From: Burkholderiales bacterium
GTDB lineage: Bacteria; Pseudomonadota; Gammaproteobacteria; Burkholderiales; Burkholderiaceae_C
DNA: 23,823 nucleotides
Reading direction: 5' to 3'
NCBI GenBank assembly: GCA_025352345.1
Contig: JANXTP010000140.1
Location: 1 to 23,823, forward strand
Positions 21,051-23,823 of the stretch are shown here, piece after piece. Position numbers and translations under genes: made by a program. The notes under the pieces were generated by a model, which did not search any database, had not been told where the DNA came from, and worked only from the letters and a program-made list of their open reading frames with translations. Numbering within the stretch: position 1 is the stretch's first letter; the number at the start of each line of letters is the position of its first letter.

Positions 21051-22975
21051 CGTGAGGGCCTCGATGTCAATTCGAGCAGGGTCTGGATCGATTGGAAGCT
21101 GGTCTTCAACAAGCGCTGGTCGCGCTTGCCGAGCTGGCCCGGCACCAGCACCGGGCTGCCGTGGGGGTGCTTCAGCGCTGCCAACGTGGTGTGGCGCGAC
21201 ACGATGCGGAAAGCCGCTGCAGCCTCGCGAAACACCTCTGCCTCGTCGGGCAAGACGCGCGCTGCCAGGTCGAGCCGCTCCAGCGTGGTCTTGGCCTGCA
21301 GGCTCCCCGTGACCAGCGCGTAGACCCGCGCCGCATCGACGATGGGCACCAGCGCGGTCACAGCGAGATCCAGCGTGTCCGTCTGTGCGCCGTCCGATTC
21401 GATCACCAGGCCCTGAAAAAACGTCATCGGCGGCAGGTGATCCAGGGTGTCGTTGGCGAGGATCGGGATGAAATGCGGGTGGCCCGCCATCGCCTGTGCG
21501 ATGTCAGACGCCAAAGCGCTGGCGAGGCTCGCGTCACCGAACAGCACCTGGACATCGAACAAACGTCTGGCGGCATGGACATCGTTCTCGACCGGTTGGG
21601 CGATGACGCCGTCGAAGAATGCCTTCCACTGCGACTGCGACTGGCACCGCGGCACAGCCAGCTCACGCACCGACAGCCGAGGCGGCTCCAGGCCACAGGC
21701 ATCGAGCAGTTGCGCGATGCGTTCTTCGACGTGGCGGAAATGCGCTGCCACCTCGGCATGGCGGCCGGGCGCCGGATCGCAGTAGATGACGCCGATTTCC
21801 GGCCGCGCCGGGTCGGTGTCTTCGCCGCGTCCTGCGGCGCCGAACAACAGCCAGCAACACGCGGTGAAGTCAGGCGCGGCCGCCTCCGCCGACAAGGCCT
21901 CGGCCGACACCTGCGCGAGGGCGGCCTGCACGATCGATTCGGCAAAAGCGCGATCCCACGCGCTGGACAGCGCGGCGACGCGTTCATGCGCCTGCGCGTC
22001 GGACCATGCCGCGACCTTCAGGGCGCGGGCCTGGCGCAGCAACAGCCGCCATGCGGCCGGCGTGCGGGCGTCGAGCAACTCGTGCTGCAGGAGCACCGGG
22101 TTGCAGCCCAGCAACAGGGACAGATCGGCGGCCGACAGCAGGCCCTGGACGGGCGCGCTCGGCGCACCGTCGGGTGTGATGACCAGATGCGAAACCCGCT
22201 GCGCCATCATCTGCGCCAGATAGCAATGGGCCGCCTGGGCCGGTGCTGCCGTGACGAAGCGAGTGGTCATCACCGCTGCGCAGGAGTCTGTGACGCCGTC
22301 GGCGTCGGCGATCCAGCGTGCACGCAGCTCGGCGTCGGTGACGATGCCGAGCGCCGCCCCCGCGTCATCGACCACCGCGATTGCAGTCGCCGGACGCTGC
22401 CGGGTCTCGCGCAACAGCGCAACCAGGGGCTGAGCGGGTTCGGCGAGTTGCAGACGAGCGGCCAGGTAGTCAGCCGGCGGGCCGGCCGCATCGAGCCAGG
22501 AGTCGCCATACAGCGGCACAGCGGCCGACGCCGCCATGGCCAGACCCGCCTGCTGCGCCCCCAGCGACGCGTGAGACGCCAGGTAGGTGGCAACTGACGG
22601 ATAACGACCCCACAGCGCCTTCAGCGCCGCCGCATCGATCGAATACAGGATCACGTCGCTGGTGGTCTGGGCCGACCAAGCGTAAGCGGCCCGTTCGAGC
22701 AGCCCATCGAGGCCCAGCAGATCGCCCGCGCCCAGCAGATCGTGCAGGTGGGGGCCTGCGGGCGCATCGTCGATGACCTGGACTGTGCCCTGCTGGATGA
22801 CCCAGAAACAGGGTTTCGGCGCCAGGCCTTGTCGAAAAATGAACTCGTCCGATTCGTGAAATGACACCTTGCCGCTGGCCGCCAGGGCCAGCAGGTCATC
22901 GGGTGCGATCGCGTCGAACGGCGGCGACTCCCTGAGGAAGTCGGCCACCCGGTAACGGATCAATGAAGTTTTCAT
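21032..22975 (-). CDS. Signalling protein: cyclic-nucleotide-binding, CBS pair and degenerate DUF294 nucleotidyltransferase domains
   Basis: The 647-residue product has four parts. Residues about 15-125 are a cyclic-nucleotide-binding fold (F-I-F-R-Q-G at 45-50). About 165-290 are a CBS-domain pair (A-I-A-V-V-D-D-A-G-A-A-L-G-I-V-T-D and V-Q-G-L-L-S-A-A-D-L). About 330-460 are a DUF294/GlnD-like nucleotidyltransferase fold, and about 480-630 the DUF294 C-terminal helical domain. The nucleotidyltransferase motif reads G-A-A-G-R-G-E-D-T (379-387) followed by R-P-E-I-G-V-I, where relatives have G-S-E-G-R-G-E then D-Q-D-N-A. The metal-binding acidic pair therefore appears lost, suggesting a sensor or scaffold. 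The protein is cytoplasmic by the lack of a signal peptide. It overlaps the exonuclease gene and is divergent from the GNAT gene across 32 bases. Confidence 0.88.
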   Translation of the reverse strand: MKTSLIRYRVADFLRESPPFDAIAPDDLLALAASGKVSFHESDEFIFRQGLAPKPCFWVIQQGTVQVIDDAPAGPHLHDLLGAGDLLGLDGLLERAAYAWSAQTTSDVILYSIDAAALKALWGRYPSVATYLASHASLGAQQAGLAMAASAAVPLYGDSWLDAAGPPADYLAARLQLAEPAQPLVALLRETRQRPATAIAVVDDAGAALGIVTDAELRARWIADADGVTDSCAAVMTTRFVTAAPAQAAHCYLAQMMAQRVSHLVITPDGAPSAPVQGLLSAADLSLLLGCNPVLLQHELLDARTPAAWRLLLRQARALKVAAWSDAQAHERVAALSSAWDRAFAESIVQAALAQVSAEALSAEAAAPDFTACCWLLFGAAGRGEDTDPARPEIGVIYCDPAPGRHAEVAAHFRHVEERIAQLLDACGLEPPRLSVRELAVPRCQSQSQWKAFFDGVIAQPVENDVHAARRLFDVQVLFGDASLASALASDIAQAMAGHPHFIPILANDTLDHLPPMTFFQGLVIESDGAQTDTLDLAVTALVPIVDAARVYALVTGSLQAKTTLERLDLAARVLPDEAEVFREAAAAFRIVSRHTTLAALKHPHGSPVLVPGQLGKRDQRLLKTSFQSIQTLLELTSRPSRWTRPH

Positions 22976-23007
22976 TCGTCGGCCTGCAAGAATAGCGGGT
23001 GAACGAC

Positions 23008-23478
23008 ATGCTCATCCGCCTTTATGCGCTGCCCGAGCCTTCACGGCCGGGAGGCGCTGAGTTCGCTGACAACACCGTGGTGCGCAAGCCCATCGGTTGC
23101 GAACACGGGCTGCTGGTGGCGTGGGTACAGGCGGAGTTCGGCGCGGGGTGGGCGAGCGAGGCCCGGGTGGCGCTGCAAAACCGACCGGCGAGCCTGCTGA
23201 TGGCGGTCCAGGGCGGGCAGCCGATCGGCTTCGTCTGCTACGACGCCACGGCGCGCGGCTACGTCGGCCCGATCGGCGTGCAGGCCTCGGCGCGTGGCAC
23301 CGGTATCGGTGGCGAACTGCTGCGTGCGGCGCTGGAAGAGATGCGCACCGTGGGCTATGGCTATGCAATTGCTGGTGCGGTCGGTGCGGCCGACTTCTTC
23401 CGGCGGGTGGCTGGCGCCATCGAGATCGCCGATTCGACACCGGGCCTGTACGCCGGCAGACTGCAAGACCGGCGCTGA
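23008..23478 (+). CDS. GNAT-family N-acetyltransferase
   Basis: The 156-residue product is a GNAT acyl-CoA transferase. Its acetyl-CoA-binding motif is V-G-P-I-G-V-Q-A-S-A-R-G-T-G-I-G-G-E-L-L, followed by the helix L-L-R-A-A-L-E-E-M and the strand Y-A-I-A-G-A-V-G-A-A-D-F-F-R-R. The N-terminal half is the variable acceptor-binding region, so the substrate is unknown. The ATG at 23008 has GGGTGA (22997-23002) five bases upstream and is preferred over an in-frame GTG at 22999 lying inside that ribosome-binding site. The gap to the divergent signalling gene is only 32 bases, so the two promoters must overlap coding or start regions. Confidence 0.85.
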   Translation: MLIRLYALPEPSRPGGAEFADNTVVRKPIGCEHGLLVAWVQAEFGAGWASEARVALQNRPASLLMAVQGGQPIGFVCYDATARGYVGPIGVQASARGTGIGGELLRAALEEMRTVGYGYAIAGAVGAADFFRRVAGAIEIADSTPGLYAGRLQDRR

Positions 23479-23506
23479 CGCGCTGCGGGCGTGGTGGCGG
23501 CGCTCG

Positions 23507-23823
23507 TCAGCCGGAAGCGCTGGCGGCGCAGTCGGCTGGCAACGGTGCCGGCAGGCGGCTCGCCGCAGATGCCGCCGCGCGCAGCGCCCCGAGCAGCTTC
23601 GCCCCGCCTCGCCCGCTCGGCAACCAACCCTGAGCGGCTTCCTCGGCCGCGATCGCCGCACGGGTGCGCGGGCCGTCGTGTCCATCGGCGGTGACCTCGC
23701 AGTGGCCGCGGCGCAGCAGCAGCGTCTGCAGTTCGACGAATTCGGCACGCGACAGCGCCGCGTCGTCGGTCGGCCAAGCGGTGCGCGGCGCTGGGTCGCC
23801 ACGCAGCCGGTCGGCCAGCAGGC
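23507..23823 (-). CDS. Lytic murein transglycosylase (MltB-like), C-terminal peptidoglycan-binding part
   Basis: This reading frame enters from the right edge and has no start in the window. The 105 visible residues begin L-L-A-D-R-L-R-G-D and contain a peptidoglycan-binding repeat: L-S-R-A-E-F-V-E-L-Q-T-L-L-L-R-R-G-H, then A-D-G-H-D-G-P-R-T-R-A-A-I. The segment leading into it resembles the end of the SLT_2 catalytic domain of MltB-type lytic transglycosylases, periplasmic enzymes that cleave the glycan strand. The TGA is at 23507-23509, after an Ala-rich tail. It converges on the GNAT gene with a 28-base gap. The MltB assignment rests on the C-terminal part only. Confidence 0.72.
   Translation of the reverse strand, partial: LLADRLRGDPAPRTAWPTDDAALSRAEFVELQTLLLRRGHCEVTADGHDGPRTRAAIAAEEAAQGWLPSGRGGAKLLGALRAAASAASRLPAPLPADCAASASG

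Noticed and set aside
21092..22597. A 501-codon plus-strand frame opposite the cNMP/CBS/DUF294 gene
   Set aside because: The minus-strand protein has a coherent multidomain architecture; the plus frame is Arg/Gln/His-rich noise.
1..23823. tRNA or rRNA genes
   Set aside because: No cloverleaf-like segment with a T-loop consensus and no rRNA-like stretch was noticed in the intergenic gaps; tRNAscan-SE and Infernal would settle this.

Overview
The window is GC-rich chromosomal DNA (about two thirds G+C by eye). It most likely comes from a betaproteobacterium of the order Burkholderiales, in the broad Comamonadaceae / Rubrivivax-Leptothrix neighbourhood. The clues are the yebC-purD-hemF gene order, the glutaminyl-tRNA synthetase with its extra residues before the HIGH region and a T-S-K-R-K signature loop, the queCDEF order, and high G+C with strong third-position bias. 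The taxon is an inference from protein style, not a measurement.

Layout. 1-2389 (minus): a translationally coupled housekeeping operon yebC-purD-hemF, with hemF running off the left edge. 2538-4102 (plus): a YjgR/DUF853 HerA-like ATPase split by a one-base deletion, then a terminator hairpin. 4151-4567 (minus): a small secreted Tyr/Pro-rich protein with an Asp/His/Arg-rich tail. 4813-6684 (plus): glnS. 6704-10251 (minus): a compact queC-queD-queE-queF operon for the 7-deazaguanine (preQ0/preQ1) branch of queuosine synthesis, followed by a putative lipoprotein gene. The QueD is unusual: three tandem PTPS-fold domains with complementary loss of catalytic residues. 10442-10909 (plus): a second secreted protein of the same design, ending in a clear intrinsic terminator. 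10993-13203 (plus): a full-length relative of the mitochondrial RNA helicase Suv3.

13225-18415 (plus) is an accessory, defence-like block: a VapBC toxin-antitoxin pair with a 27-bp palindrome upstream, a large MmeI-type (Type IIL/IIG) restriction-methylation enzyme with a C-terminal helical (winged-helix-like) extension, broken by a one-base insertion, and a HEPN-MNT (HepT/MntA) toxin-antitoxin pair. A RIO-type kinase gene starts inside the hepT stop codon (TGATG). No integrase, transposase, tRNA or obvious attachment repeat was seen around the block.

19279-22975 (minus): a signalling protein (cNMP-binding, CBS pair, degenerate DUF294 nucleotidyltransferase fold), an overlapping DnaQ-like DEDDh exonuclease, and glutaminase glsA. 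23008-23478 (plus): a GNAT acetyltransferase. 23507-23823 (minus): the peptidoglycan-binding C-terminus of a lytic transglycosylase, running off the right edge. No rRNA, tRNA, CRISPR array or insertion sequence was recognised, and no stretch over 300 bases lacks a gene.

Two long conserved genes carry single-base indels in triplet-repetitive GC-rich contexts. Sequencing or assembly error is the leading explanation for both and should be settled before either is called a pseudogene.
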